A DNA stretch of 64,000 nt from Ptiloglossa arizonensis (lineage: Eukaryota; Arthropoda; Insecta; Hymenoptera; Colletidae): positions 310,001 through 374,000 of the forward strand of contig NW_027478872.1 in NCBI RefSeq assembly GCF_051014685.1, in the 5' to 3' direction. The stretch's first letter is position 1. The number at the start of each line of letters is the position of its first letter. A model generated the notes under the pieces. That model did not search any database and was not told the DNA's origin. It saw nothing but the letters and a program-made list of their open reading frames with translations. The translations under genes and the position numbers were made by a program. Positions 33,836 to 47,310 of this stretch are shown here, one piece after another.

Positions 33836-34710
33836 CGATATATGGCAGTTTGGATGTATGAAACAGTTGAGAAACACAAAATTTTCGCAGTTCTGATGCT
33901 CGAAACGAATAACTAGAACGGCCTAGGGGAAAAGTACGCATACCGTTGTAATCGGGCGAGTTTCTACTTTCAGATGCAACAGAAATTTTGCGGATTAGTG
34001 AATCCGTTCGCGAGATATGGCAGTTTGGAGGTAAGAAACGCTTGAGAAACTCAAAATTTTCGCAGTTCTGATGCTCGACAAGCATAACTAGAACGGTCTA
34101 GGGGAAAAGTACGCATACCGTTGTAATCGGGCGACTTTCTACTTTCGGATGCAACAGAAATTTTGCGGATTGGTCAATCCGTTCGCGAGATATGGCAGTT
34201 TGGAGGTAAGCAACGCTTGAGAAACGCACAATTTTCGCAGTTCTGATGCTCGAAACGAATAACTAGAACGGACTAGGGGAAAAGTACGCATATCGTTGTA
34301 ATCGGGCGAGTTTCTACTTTCAGATGCAATAGAAATTTTGCGGATTGGTCAATCCGTTCGCCAGATATGGCAGTTTGGAGGTAAGAAACGCTTGAGAAAC
34401 TCAAAATTTTCGCAGTTCTGATGCTCGAAACGAATAACTAGAACGGCCTAGGGGAAAAGTACGCATACCGTTGTAATCGGGCGAGTTTCTACTTTCAGAT
34501 GCAACAGAAATTTTGCGGATTGGTCAATCCGTTCGCGAGATATGGCAGTTTGTAGGTAAGAAACGCTTGAGAAACTCAAAATTTTCGCAGTTCTGATGCT
34601 CGAAACGAATAACTAGAACGGCCTAGGGGAAAAGTACGCATACCGTTGTAATCGGGCGAGTTTCTACTTTCAGATGCAACAGAAATTTTGTGGATTGGTC
34701 AATCCGTTCG
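33836..34710 (+). repeat. Five-monomer lead-in to the 24-mer
   Basis: The marker CGATATATGG followed by GATGTATGAAACAGTTG appears at 33,836 and again 875 bp later at 34,711. At about 34,211 it carries the CAACGCTTGAGAAACGCACA variant, which recurs at 39,461 and 41,561. Confidence 0.75.
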
Positions 34711-37700
34711 CGATATATGGCAGTTTGGATGTATGAAACAGTTGAGAAACACAAAATTTTCGCAGTTCTGATGCTCGAAACGAATAACTAGAACGGCCTA
34801 GGGGAAAAGTACGCATACCGTTGTAATCGGGCGAGTTTCTACTTTCAGATGCAACAGAAATTTTGCGGATTAGTCAATCCGTTCGCGAGATATGCCAGTT
34901 TGGAGGTAAGAAACGCTTGAGAAACACAAAATTTTCGCAGTTCTGATGCTCGACAAGCATAACTAGAACGGTCTAGGGGAAAAGTACGCATACCGTTGTA
35001 ATCGGGCGACTTTCTACTTTCAAATGCAACAGAAATTTTGCGGATTGGTCAATCCGTTCGCGAGATATGGCAGTTTGGAGGTAAGAAACGCTTGAGAAAC
35101 TCAACATTTTCGCAGTTCTGATGCTCGAAACGAATAACTAGAGCGGCCTAGGGGAAAAGTACGCATTCCGTTGTAATCGGGCGAGTTTCTACTTTCAGAT
35201 GCAACAGAAATTTTGCGGATTGGTCAATCCGTTCGCGAGATATGGCAGTTTGGAGGTAAGAATCGCTTGTGAAACTCAAAATTTTCGCAGTTCTGATGCT
35301 CGAAACGAATAACTAGAACGGACTAGGGGAAAAGTACGCATATCGTTGTAATCGGGCGAGTTTCTACTTTCAGATGCAATAGAAATTTTGCGGATTGGTC
35401 AATCCGTTCGCCAGATATGGCAGTTTGGAGGTAAGAAACGCTTGAGAAACTCAAAATTTTCGCAGTTCTGATGCTCGAAACGAATAACTAGAACGGCCTA
35501 GGGGAAAAGTACGCATACCGTTGTAATCGGGCGAGTTTCTACTTTCAGATGCAACAGAAATTTTGCGGATTAGTCAATCCGTTCGCGAGATATGGCAGTT
35601 TGGAGGTAAGAATCGCTTGAGAAACTCAAAATTTTCGCAGTTCTGATGCTCGACAAGCATAACGGGAACGGTCTAGGGGAAAAGTACGCATACCGTTGTA
35701 ATCGCGCGACTTTCTACTTTCAGATGAAACAGAAATTTTGCGGATTGGTCAATCCGTTCGCGAGATATGGCAGTTTGGAGGTAAGAAACGCTTGAGAAAC
35801 TCAAAATTTTCGCAGTTCAGATCCTCGAAACGAATAACTAGAACGGCCTAGGGGAAAAGTATGCATACCGTTGTAATCGGGCGAGTTTCTACTTTCAGAT
35901 GCAACAGAAATTTTGCGGATTAGTCAATCCGTTCGCGAGATATGGCAGTTTGGAGGTAAGAAACGCTTGAGAAACTCAAAATTTTCGCAGTTCTGATGCT
36001 CGACAAGCATAACTAGAACGGTCTAGGGGAAAAGTACGCATACCGTTGTAATCGTGCGACTTTCTACTTTCAGATGCAACAGAAATTTTGCGGATTGGTC
36101 AATCCGTTCGCGAGATATGGCAGTTTGGAGGTAAGAAACGCTTGAGAAACTCAACATTTTCGCAGTTCTGATGCTCGAAACGAATAACTAGAGTGGCCTA
36201 GGGGAAAAGTACGCATTCCGTTGTAATCGGGCGAGTTTCTACTTTCAGATGCAACAGAAATTTTGCGGATTGGTCAATCCGTTCGCGAGATATGGCAGTT
36301 TGGAGGTAAGAATCGCTTGAGAAACTCAACATTTTCGCAGTTCTGATGCTCGAAACGAATAACTAGAACGGCCTAGGGGAAAAGTACGCATTCCGTTGTA
36401 ATCGGGCGAGTTTCTACTTTCAGATGCAACAGAAATTTTGCGGATTGGTCAATCCTTTCGCGAGATATGGCAGTTTGGAGGTAAGAATCGCTTGAGAAAC
36501 TCAAAATTTTCGCAGTTCTGATGCTCGAAACGAATAACTAGAACGGACTGGGGGAAAAGTACGCATACTGTTGTAATCGGGCGAGTTTCTACTTTCAGAT
36601 GCGACAGAAATTTTGCGGATTGGTCAATCCGTTCGCCAGATATGGCAGTTTGGAGGTAAGAAACGCTTGAGAAACTCAAAATTTTCGCAGTTCTGATGCT
36701 CGAAACGAATAACTAGAACGGCCTAGGGGAAAAGTACGCATACTGTTGTAATCGGGCGAGTTTCTTCTTTCAGATGCAACAGAAATTTTGCGGATTGGTC
36801 AATCCGTTCGCGAGATATGGCAGTTTGTAGGTAAGAAACGCTTGAGGAACTCAACATTTTCGCAGTTCTGATGCTCGAAACGAATAACTAGAACGGCCTA
36901 GGGGAAAAGTACGCATTCCGTTGTAATCGGGCGAGTTTCTACTTTCAGATGCAACAGAAATTTTGCGGATTGGTCAATCCGTTCGCGAGATATGGCAGTT
37001 TGGAGGTAAGAATCGCTTGAGAAACTCAAAATTTTCGCAGTTCTGATGCTCGAAACGAATAACTAGAACGGACTAGGGGAAAAGTACGCATATCGTTGTA
37101 ATCGGGCGAGTTTCTACTTTCAGATGCAATAGAAATTTTGCGGATTGGTCAATCCGTTCGCCAGATATGGCAGTTTGGAGGTAAGAAACGCTTGAGAAAC
37201 TCAAAATTTTCGCAGTTCTGATGCTCGAAACGAATAACTAGAACGGCCTAGGGGAAAAGTACGCATACCGTTGTAATCGGGCGAGTTTCTACTTTCAGAT
37301 GCAACAGAAATTTTGCGGATTAGTCAATCCGTTCGCGAGATATGGCAGTTTGGAGGTAAGAAACGCTTGAGAAACTCAAAATTTTCGCAGTTCTGATGCT
37401 CGACAAGCATAACGAGAACGGTCTAGGGGAAAAGTACGCATACCGTTGTAATCGCGCGACTTTCTACTTTCAGATGAAACAGAAATTTTGCGGATTGGTC
37501 AATCCGTTCGCGAGATATGGCAGTTTGGAGGTAAGAAACGCTTGAGAAACTCAAAATTTTCGCAGTTCTGATGCTCGAAACGAATAACTAGAACGGCCTA
37601 GGGGAAAAGTATGCATACCGTTGTAATCGGGCGAGTTTCTACTTTCAGATGCAACAGAAATTTTGCGGATTAGTCAATCCGTTCGCGAGATATGGCAGTT

Positions 37701-38910
37701 TGGAGGTAAGAAACGCTTGAGAAACTCAAAATTTTCGCAGTTCTGATGCTCGACAAGCATAACTAGAACGGTCTAGGGGAAAAGTACGCATACCGTTGTA
37801 ATCGTGCGACTTTCTACTTTCAGATGAAACAGAAATTTTGCGGATTTGTCAATCCGTTCGCGAGATATGGCAGTTTGGAGGTAAGAAACGCTTGAGAAAC
37901 TCAACATTTTCGCAGTTCTGATGCTCGAAACGAATAACTAGAACGGCCTAGGGTAAAAGTACGCATTCCGTTGTAATCGGGCGAGTTTCTACTTTCAGAT
38001 GCAACAGAAATTTTGCGGATTGGTCAATCCGTTCGCGAGATATGGCAGTTTGGAAGTATGAAACACTTGAGAAACACAAAATTTTCGCAGTTCTGATGCT
38101 CGAAACGAATAACTAGAACTACCTAGGTGAAAGGTACGCATACCGTTGTAATCGGGCTAGTTTCTACTTTCAGATGCAAGAGAAATTTTGCGGATTAGTC
38201 AATCCGTTCGCGAGATATGGCAGTTTGGAGGTAAGAAACGCTTGAGAAACTCAAAATTTTCGCAGTTCTGATGCTCGACAAGCATAACTAGAACGGTTCA
38301 GGGGAAAAGTACGCATACTGTTGTAATCGGGCGAGTTTCTACTTTCAGATGCAACAGAAATTTTGCGGATTGGTCAATCCGTTCGCGAGATATGGCAGTT
38401 TGTAGGTAAGAATCGCTTGAGAAACTCAACATTTTCGCAGTTCTGATGCTCGAAACGAATAACTAGAACGGCCTAGGGGAAAAGTACGCATTCCGTTGTA
38501 ATCGGGCGAGTTTCTACTTTCAGATGCAATAGAAATTTTGCGGGTTGGTCAATCCGTTCGCGAGATATGGCAGTTTGGAGGTAAGGAACGCTTGAGAAAC
38601 TCAAAATTTTCGCAGTTCTGATGCTCGAAACGAATAACTAGAACATCCTAGGGGAAAAGTATGCATACCGTTGTAATCGGGCGAGTTTCTACTTTCAGAT
38701 GCAACAGAAATTTTGCGGATTGGTCAATCCGTTCGCGAGATATGGCAGTTTGTAGGTAAGAAACGCTTGAGAAACTCAAAATTTTCGCAGTTCTGATGCT
38801 CGAAACGAATAACTAGAACGGCCTAGGGGAAAAGTACGCATACCGTTGTAATCGGGCGAGTTTCTACTTTCAGATGCAACAGAAATTTTGTGGATTGGTC
38901 AATCCGTTCG
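34711..38910 (+). repeat. 24-monomer (4,200-bp) higher-order repeat, copy 1
   Basis: The unit runs from one CGATATATGG marker to the next (34,711 and 38,911). Internal landmarks in order: AATCGCTTGTGAAAC (35,261), AACGGGAACG (35,661), CAGATCCTCG (near 35,819), AATCCTTTCG and GGACTGGGGG (near 36,454 and 36,546), GTTTCTTCTTTC (near 36,761), GGATTTGTC (near 37,843), AACTACCTAGG (38,117), GGTTCAGGGG (near 38,296), GCGGGTTGG (near 38,540) and AACATCCTAGG (near 38,643). The same series recurs in copies 2 and 3 at exact multiples of 175 bp. Confidence 0.88.
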
Positions 38911-41900
38911 CGATATATGGCAGTTTGGATGTATGAAACAGTTGAGAAACACAAAATTTTCGCAGTTCTGATGCTCGAAACGAATAACTAGAACGGCCTA
39001 GGGGAAAAGTACGCATACCGTTGTAATCGGGCGAGTTTCTACTTTCAGATGCAACAGAAATTTTGCGGATTAGTCAATCCGTTCGCGAGATATGCCAGTT
39101 TGGAGGTAAGAAACGCTTGAGAAACACAAAATTTTCGCAGTTCTGATGCTCGACAAGCATAACTAGAACGGTCTAGGGGAAAAGTACGCATACCGTTGTA
39201 ATCGGGCGACTTTCTACTTTCAAATGCAACAGAAATTTTGCGGATTGGTCAATCCGTTCGCGAGATATGGCAGTTTGGAGGTAAGAAACGCTTGAGAAAC
39301 TCAACATTTTCGCAGTTCTGATGCTCGAAACGAATAACTAGAGCGGCCTAGGGGAAAAGTACGCATTCCGTTGTAATCGGGCGAGTTTCTACTTTCAGAT
39401 GCAACAGAAATTTTGCGGATTGGTCAATCCGTTCGCGAGATATGGCAGTTTGGAGGTAAGCAACGCTTGAGAAACGCACAATTTTCGCAGTTCTGATGCT
39501 CGAAACGAATAACTAGAACGGACTAGGGGAAAAGTACGCATATCGTTGTAATCGGGCGAGTTTCTACTTTCAGATGCAATAGAAATTTTGCGGATTGGTC
39601 AATCCGTTCGCCAGATATGGCAGTTTGGAGGTAAGAAACGCTTGAGAAACTCAAAATTTTCGCAGTTCTGATGCTCGAAACGAATAACTAGAACGGCCTA
39701 GGGGAAAAGTACGCATACCGTTGTAATCGGGCGAGTTTCTACTTTCAGATGCAACAGAAATTTTGCGGATTGGTCAATCCGTTCGCGAGATATGGCAGTT
39801 TGTAGGTAAGAAACGCTTGAGAAACTCAAAATTTTCGCAGTTCTGATGCTCGAAACGAATAACTAGAACGGCCTAGGGGAAAAGTACGCATACCGTTGTA
39901 ATCGGGCGAGTTTCTACTTTCAGATGCAACAGAAATTTTGTGGATTGGTCAATCCGTTCGCGATATATGGCAGTTTGGATGTATGAAACAGTTGAGAAAC
40001 ACAAAATTTTCGCAGTTCTGATGCTCGAAACGAATAACTAGAACGGCCTAGGGGAAAAGTACGCATACCGTTGTAATCGGGCGAGTTTCTACTTTCAGAT
40101 GCAACAGAAATTTTGCGGATTAGTCAATCCGTTCGCGAGATATGCCAGTTTGGAGGTAAGAAACGCTTGAGAAACACAAAATTTTCGCAGTTCTGATGCT
40201 CGACAAGCATAACTAGAACGGTCTAGGGGAAAAGTACGCATACCGTTGTAATCGGGCGACTTTCTACTTTCAAATGCAACAGAAATTTTGCGGATTGGTC
40301 AATCCGTTCGCGAGATATGGCAGTTTGGAGGTAAGAAACGCTTGAGAAACTCAACATTTTCGCAGTTCTGATGCTCGAAACGAATAACTAGAGCGGCCTA
40401 GGGGAAAAGTACGCATTCCGTTGTAATCGGGCGAGTTTCTACTTTCAGATGCAACAGAAATTTTGCGGATTGGTCAATCCGTTCGCGAGATATGGCAGTT
40501 TGGAGGTAAGAATCGCTTGTGAAACTCAAAATTTTCGCAGTTCTGATGCTCGAAACGAATAACTAGAACGGACTAGGGGAAAAGTACGCATATCGTTGTA
40601 ATCGGGCGAGTTTCTACTTTCAGATGCAATAGAAATTTTGCGGATTGGTCAATCCGTTCGCCAGATATGGCAGTTTGGAGGTAAGAAACGCTTGAGAAAC
40701 TCAAAATTTTCGCAGTTCTGATGCTCGAAACGAATAACTAGAACGGCCTAGGGGAAAAGTACGCATACCGTTGTAATCGGGCGAGTTTCTACTTTCAGAT
40801 GCAACAGAAATTTTGCGGATTAGTCAATCCGTTCGCGAGATATGGCAGTTTGGAGGTAAGAATCGCTTGAGAAACTCAAAATTTTCGCAGTTCTGATGCT
40901 CGAAACGAATAACTAGAACGGCCTAGGGGAAAAGTACGCATACCGTTGTAATCGGGCGAGTTTCTACTTTCAGATGCAACAGAAATTTTGTGGATTGGTC
41001 AATCCGTTCGCGATATATGGCAGTTTGGATGTATGAAACAGTTGAGAAACACAAAATTTTCGCAGTTCTGATGCTCGAAACGAATAACTAGAACGGCCTA
41101 GGGGAAAAGTACGCATACCGTTGTAATCGGGCGAGTTTCTACTTTCAGATGCAACAGAAATTTTGCGGATTAGTCAATCCGTTCGCGAGATATGCCAGTT
41201 TGGAGGTAAGAAACGCTTGAGAAACACAAAATTTTCGCAGTTCTGATGCTCGACAAGCATAACTAGAACGGTCTAGGGGAAAAGTACGCATACCGTTGTA
41301 ATCGGGCGACTTTCTACTTTCAAATGCAACAGAAATTTTGCGGATTGGTCAATCCGTTCGCGAGATATGGCAGTTTGGAGGTAAGAAACGCTTGAGAAAC
41401 TCAACATTTTCGCAGTTCTGATGCTCGAAACGAATAACTAGAGCGGTCTAGGGGAAAAGTACGCATTCCGTTGTAATCGGGCGAGTTTCTACTTTCAGAT
41501 GCAACAGAAATTTTGCGGATTGGTCAATCCGTTCGCGAGATATGGCAGTTTGGAGGTAAGCAACGCTTGAGAAACGCACAATTTTCGCAGTTCTGATGCT
41601 CGAAACGAATAACTAGAACGGACTAGGGGAAAAGTACGCATATCGTTGTAATCGGGCGAGTTTCTACTTTCAGATGCAATAGAAATTTTGCGGATTGGTC
41701 AATCCGTTCGCCAGATATGGCAGTTTGGAGGTAAGAAACGCTTGAGAAACTCAAAATTTTCGCAGTTCTGATGCTCGAAACGAATAACTAGAACGGCCTA
41801 GGGGAAAAGTACGCATACCGTTGTAATCGGGCGAGTTTCTACTTTCAGATGCAACAGAAATTTTGCGGATTGGTCAATCCGTTCGCGAGATATGGCAGTT

Positions 41901-42060
41901 TGTAGGTAAGAAACGCTTGAGAAACTCAAAATTTTCGCAGTTCTGATGCTCGAAACGAATAACTAGAACGGCCTAGGGGAAAAGTACGCATACCGTTGTA
42001 ATCGGGCGAGTTTCTACTTTCAGATGCAACAGAAATTTTGTGGATTGGTCAATCCGTTCG
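38911..42060 (+). repeat. Three extra copies of a 6-monomer (1,050-bp) section
   Basis: The CGATATATGG marker recurs every 1,050 bp at 38,911, 39,961, 41,011 and 42,061. Alternate copies carry CAACGCTTGAGAAACGCACA (39,461 and 41,561) or AATCGCTTGTGAAACTC (40,511 and 42,611), so the larger period is 2,100 bp (12 monomers). One private difference between the 12-mer partners is GAGCGGTCTA at 41,441 against GAGCGGCCTA at 39,341. Confidence 0.88.
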
Positions 42061-45000
42061 CGATATATGGCAGTTTGGATGTATGAAACAGTTGAGAAAC
42101 ACAAAATTTTCGCAGTTCTGATGCTCGAAACGAATAACTAGAACGGCCTAGGGGAAAAGTACGCATACCGTTGTAATCGGGCGAGTTTCTACTTTCAGAT
42201 GCAACAGAAATTTTGCGGATTAGTCAATCCGTTCGCGAGATATGCCAGTTTGGAGGTAAGAAACGCTTGAGAAACACAAAATTTTCGCAGTTCTGATGCT
42301 CGACAAGCATAACTAGAACGGTCTAGGGGAAAAGTACGCATACCGTTGTAATCGGGCGACTTTCTACTTTCAAATGCAACAGAAATTTTGCGGATTGGTC
42401 AATCCGTTCGCGAGATATGGCAGTTTGGAGGTAAGAAACGCTTGAGAAACTCAACATTTTCGCAGTTCTGATGCTCGAAACGAATAACTAGAGCGGCCTA
42501 GGGGAAAAGTACGCATTCCGTTGTAATCGGGCGAGTTTCTACTTTCAGATGCAACAGAAATTTTGCGGATTGGTCAATCCGTTCGCGAGATATGGCAGTT
42601 TGGAGGTAAGAATCGCTTGTGAAACTCAAAATTTTCGCAGTTCTGATGCTCGAAACGAATAACTAGAACGGACTAGGGGAAAAGTACGCATATCGTTGTA
42701 ATCGGGCGAGTTTCTACTTTCAGATGCAATAGAAATTTTGCGGATTGGTCAATCCGTTCGCCAGATATGGCAGTTTGGAGGTAAGAAACGCTTGAGAAAC
42801 TCAAAATTTTCGCAGTTCTGATGCTCGAAACGAATAACTAGAACGGCCTAGGGGAAAAGTACGCATACCGTTGTAATCGGGCGAGTTTCTACTTTCAGAT
42901 GCAACAGAAATTTTGCGGATTAGTCAATCCGTTCGCGAGATATGGCAGTTTGGAGGTAAGAATCGCTTGAGAAACTCAAAATTTTCGCAGTTCTGATGCT
43001 CGACAAGCATAACGGGAACGGTCTAGGGGAAAAGTACGCATACCGTTGTAATCGCGCGACTTTCTACTTTCAGATGAAACAGAAATTTTGCGGATTGGTC
43101 AATCCGTTCGCGAGATATGGCAGTTTGGAGGAAAGAAACGCTTGAGAAACTCAAAATTTTCGCAGTTCAGATCCTCGAAACGAATAACTAGAACGGCCTA
43201 GGGGAAAAGTATGCATACCGTTGTAATCGGGCGAGTTTCTACTTTCAGATGCAACAGAAATTTTGCGGATTAGTCAATCCGTTCGCGAGATATGGCAGTT
43301 TGGAGGTAAGAAACGCTTGAGAAACTCAAAATTTTCGCAGTTCTGATGCTCGACAAGCATAACTAGAACGGTCTAGGGGAAAAGTACGCATACCGTTGTA
43401 ATCGTGCGACTTTCTACTTTCAGATGCAACAGAAATTTTGCGGATTGGTCAATCCGTTCGCGAGATATGGCAGTTTGGAGGTAAGAAACGCTTGAGAAAC
43501 TCAACATTTTCGCAGTTCTGATGCTCGAAACGAATAACTAGAGTGGCCTAGGGGAAAAGTACGCATTCCGTTGTAATCGGGCGAGTTTCTACTTTCAGAT
43601 GCAACAGAAATTTTGCGGATTGGTCAATCCGTTCGCGAGATATGGCAGTTTGGAGGTAAGAATCGCTTGAGAAACTCAACATTTTCGCAGTTCTGATGCT
43701 CGAAACGAATAACTAGAACGGCCTAGGGGAAAAGTACGCATTCCGTTGTAATCGGGCGAGTTTCTACTTTCAGATGCAACAGAAATTTTGCGGATTGGTC
43801 AATCCTTTCGCGAGATATGGCAGTTTGGAGGTAAGAATCGCTTGAGAAACTCAAAATTTTCGCAGTTCTGATGCTCGAAACGAATAACTAGAACGGACTG
43901 GGGGAAAAGTACGCATACTGTTGTAATCGGGCGAGTTTCTACTTTCAGATGCGACAGAAATTTTGCGGATTGGTCAATCCGTTCGCCAGATATGGCAGTT
44001 TGGAGGTAAGAAACGCTTGAGAAACTCAAAATTTTCGCAGTTCTGATGCTCGAAACGAATAACTAGAACGGCCTAGGGGAAAAGTACGCATACTGTTGTA
44101 ATCGGGCGAGTTTCTTCTTTCAGATGCAACAGAAATTTTGCGGATTGGTCAATCCGTTCGCGAGATATGGCAGTTTGTAGGTAAGAAACGCTTGAGGAAC
44201 TCAACATTTTCGCAGTTCTGATGCTCGAAACGAATAACTAGAACGGCCTAGGGGAAAAGTACGCATTCCGTTGTAATCGGGCGAGTTTCTACTTTCAGAT
44301 GCAACAGAAATTTTGCGGATTGGTCAATCCGTTCGCGAGATATGGCAGTTTGGAGGTAAGAATCGCTTGAGAAACTCAAAATTTTCGCAGTTCTGATGCT
44401 CGAAACGAATAACTAGAACGGACTAGGGGAAAAGTACGCATATCGTTGTAATCGGGCGAGTTTCTACTTTCAGATGCAATAGAAATTTTGCGGATTGGTC
44501 AATCCGTTCGCCAGATATGGCAGTTTGGAGGTAAGAAACGCTTGAGAAACTCAAAATTTTCGCAGTTCTGATGCTCGAAACGAATAACTAGAACGGCCTA
44601 GGGGAAAAGTACGCATACCGTTGTAATCGGGCGAGTTTCTACTTTCAGATGCAACAGAAATTTTGCGGATTAGTCAATCCGTTCGCGAGATATGGCAGTT
44701 TGGAGGTAAGAAACGCTTGAGAAACTCAAAATTTTCGCAGTTCTGATGCTCGACAAGCATAACGAGAACGGTCTAGGGGAAAAGTACGCATACCGTTGTA
44801 ATCGCGCGACTTTCTACTTTCAGATGAAACAGAAATTTTGCGGATTGGTCAATCCGTTCGCGAGATATGGCAGTTTGGAGGTAAGAAACGCTTGAGAAAC
44901 TCAAAATTTTCGCAGTTCTGATGCTCGAAACGAATAACTAGAACGGCCTAGGGGAAAAGTATGCATACCGTTGTAATCGGGCGAGTTTCTACTTTCAGAT

Positions 45001-47310
45001 GCAACAGAAATTTTGCGGATTAGTCAATCCGTTCGCGAGATATGGCAGTTTGGAGGTAAGAAACGCTTGAGAAACTCAAAATTTTCGCAGTTCTGATGCT
45101 CGACAAGCATAACTAGAACGGTCTAGGGGAAAAGTACGCATACCGTTGTAATCGTGCGACTTTCTACTTTCAGATGAAACAGAAATTTTGCGGATTTGTC
45201 AATCCGTTCGCGAGATATGGCAGTTTGGAGGTAAGAAACGCTTGAGAAACTCAACATTTTCGCAGTTCTGATGCTCGAAACGAATAACTAGAACGGCCTA
45301 GGGTAAAAGTACGCATTCCGTTGTAATCGGGCGAGTTTCTACTTTCAGATGCAACAGAAATTTTGCGGATTGGTCAATCCGTTCGCGAGATATGGCAGTT
45401 TGGAAGTATGAAACACTTGAGAAACACAAAATTTTCGCAGTTCTGATGCTCGAAACGAATAACTAGAACTACCTAGGTGAAAGGTACGCATACCGTTGTA
45501 ATCGGGCTAGTTTCTACTTTCAGATGCAAGAGAAATTTTGCGGATTAGTCAATCCGTTCGCGAGATATGGCAGTTTGGAGGTAAGAAACGCTTGAGAAAC
45601 TCAAAATTTTCGCAGTTCTGATGCTCGAAACGAATAACTAGAACGGCCTAGGGGAAAAGTACGCATACCGTTGTAATCGGGCGAGTTTCTACTTTCAGAT
45701 GCAACAGAAATTTTGCGGATTAGTCAATCCGTTCGCGAGATATGGCAGTTTGGAGGTAAGAAACGCTTGAGAAACTCAAAATTTTCGCAGTTCTGATGCT
45801 CGACAAGCATAACGAGAACGGTCTAGGGGAAAAGTACGCATACCGTTGTAATCGCGCGACTTTCTACTTTCAGATGAAACAGAAATTTTGCGGATTGGTC
45901 AATCCGTTCGCGAGATATGGCAGTTTGGAGGTAAGAAACGCTTGAGAAACTCAAAATTTTCGCAGTTCTGATGCTCGAAACGAATAACTAGAACGGCCTA
46001 GGGGAAAAGTATGCATACCGTTGTAATCGGGCGAGTTTCTACTTTCAGATGCAACAGAAATTTTGCGGATTAGTCAATCCGTTCGCGAGATATGGCAGTT
46101 TGGAGGTAAGAAACGCTTGAGAAACTCAAAATTTTCGCAGTTCTGATGCTCGACAAGCATAACTAGAACGGTCTAGGGGAAAAGTACGCATACCGTTGTA
46201 ATCGTGCGACTTTCTACTTTCAGATGAAACAGAAATTTTGCGGATTTGTCAATCCGTTCGCGAGATATGGCAGTTTGGAGGTAAGAAACGCTTGAGAAAC
46301 TCAACATTTTCGCAGTTCTGATGCTCGAAACGAATAACTAGAACGGCCTAGGGTAAAAGTACGCATTCCGTTGTAATCGGGCGAGTTTCTACTTTCAGAT
46401 GCAACAGAAATTTTGCGGATTGGTCAATCCGTTCGCGAGATATGGCAGTTTGGAAGTATGAAACACTTGAGAAACACAAAATTTTCGCAGTTCTGATGCT
46501 CGAAACGAATAACTAGAACTACCTAGGTTAAAGGTACGCATACCGTTGTAATCGGGCTAGTTTCTACTTTCAGATGCAAGAGAAATTTTGCGGATTAGTC
46601 AATCCGTTCGCGAGATATGGCAGTTTGGAGGTAAGAAACGCTTGAGAAACTCAAAATTTTCGCAGTTCTGATGCTCGACAAGCATAACTAGAACGGTTCA
46701 GGGGAAAAGTACGCATACTGTTGTAATCGGGCGAGTTTCTACTTTCAGATGCAACAGAAATTTTGCGGATTGGTCAATCCGTTCGCGAGATATGGCAGTT
46801 TGTAGGTAAGAATCGCTTGAGAAACTCAACATTTTCGCAGTTCTGATGCTCGAAACGAATAACTAGAACGGCCTAGGGGAAAAGTACGCATTCCGTTGTA
46901 ATCGGGCGAGTTTCTACTTTCAGATGCAATAGAAATTTTGCGGGTTGGTCAATCCGTTCGCGAGATATGGCAGTTTGGAGGTAAGGAACGCTTGAGAAAC
47001 TCAAAATTTTCGCAGTTCTGATGCTCGAAACGAATAACTAGAACATCCTAGGGGAAAAGTATGCATACCGTTGTAATCGGGCGAGTTTCTACTTTCAGAT
47101 GCAACAGAAATTTTGCGGATTGGTCAATCTGTTCGCGAGATATGGCAGTTTGTAGGTAAGAAACGCTTGAGAAACTCAAAATTTTCGCAGTTCTGATGCT
47201 CGAAACGAATAACTAGAACGGCCTAGGGGAAAAGTACGCATACCGTTGTAATCGGGCGAGTTTCTACTTTCAGATGCAACAGAAATTTTGTGGATTGGTC
47301 AATCCGTTCG
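42061..47310 (+). repeat. 24-mer higher-order repeat, copy 2, with an inserted 6-mer
   Basis: This is the copy-1 series at offset 7,350 for the first part and 8,400 for the last part. The extra 1,050 bp is a duplication of six monomers containing AACTACCTAGG, seen at 45,471 and again at 46,521. Private changes include GGAAAGAAACG at 43,131, AGGTTAAAGG at about 46,529 and CAATCTGTTC near 47,126. Confidence 0.88.

Noticed and set aside
33795..34085. Longest open frame, 96 codons on the minus strand
   Set aside because: It spans 1.7 satellite monomers and has no ribosome-binding site, domain or codon signal. As 175 is not a multiple of 3, frames rotate through the array and short open stretches appear by chance wherever stops are mutated. 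It is the longest I know of in 64 kb.
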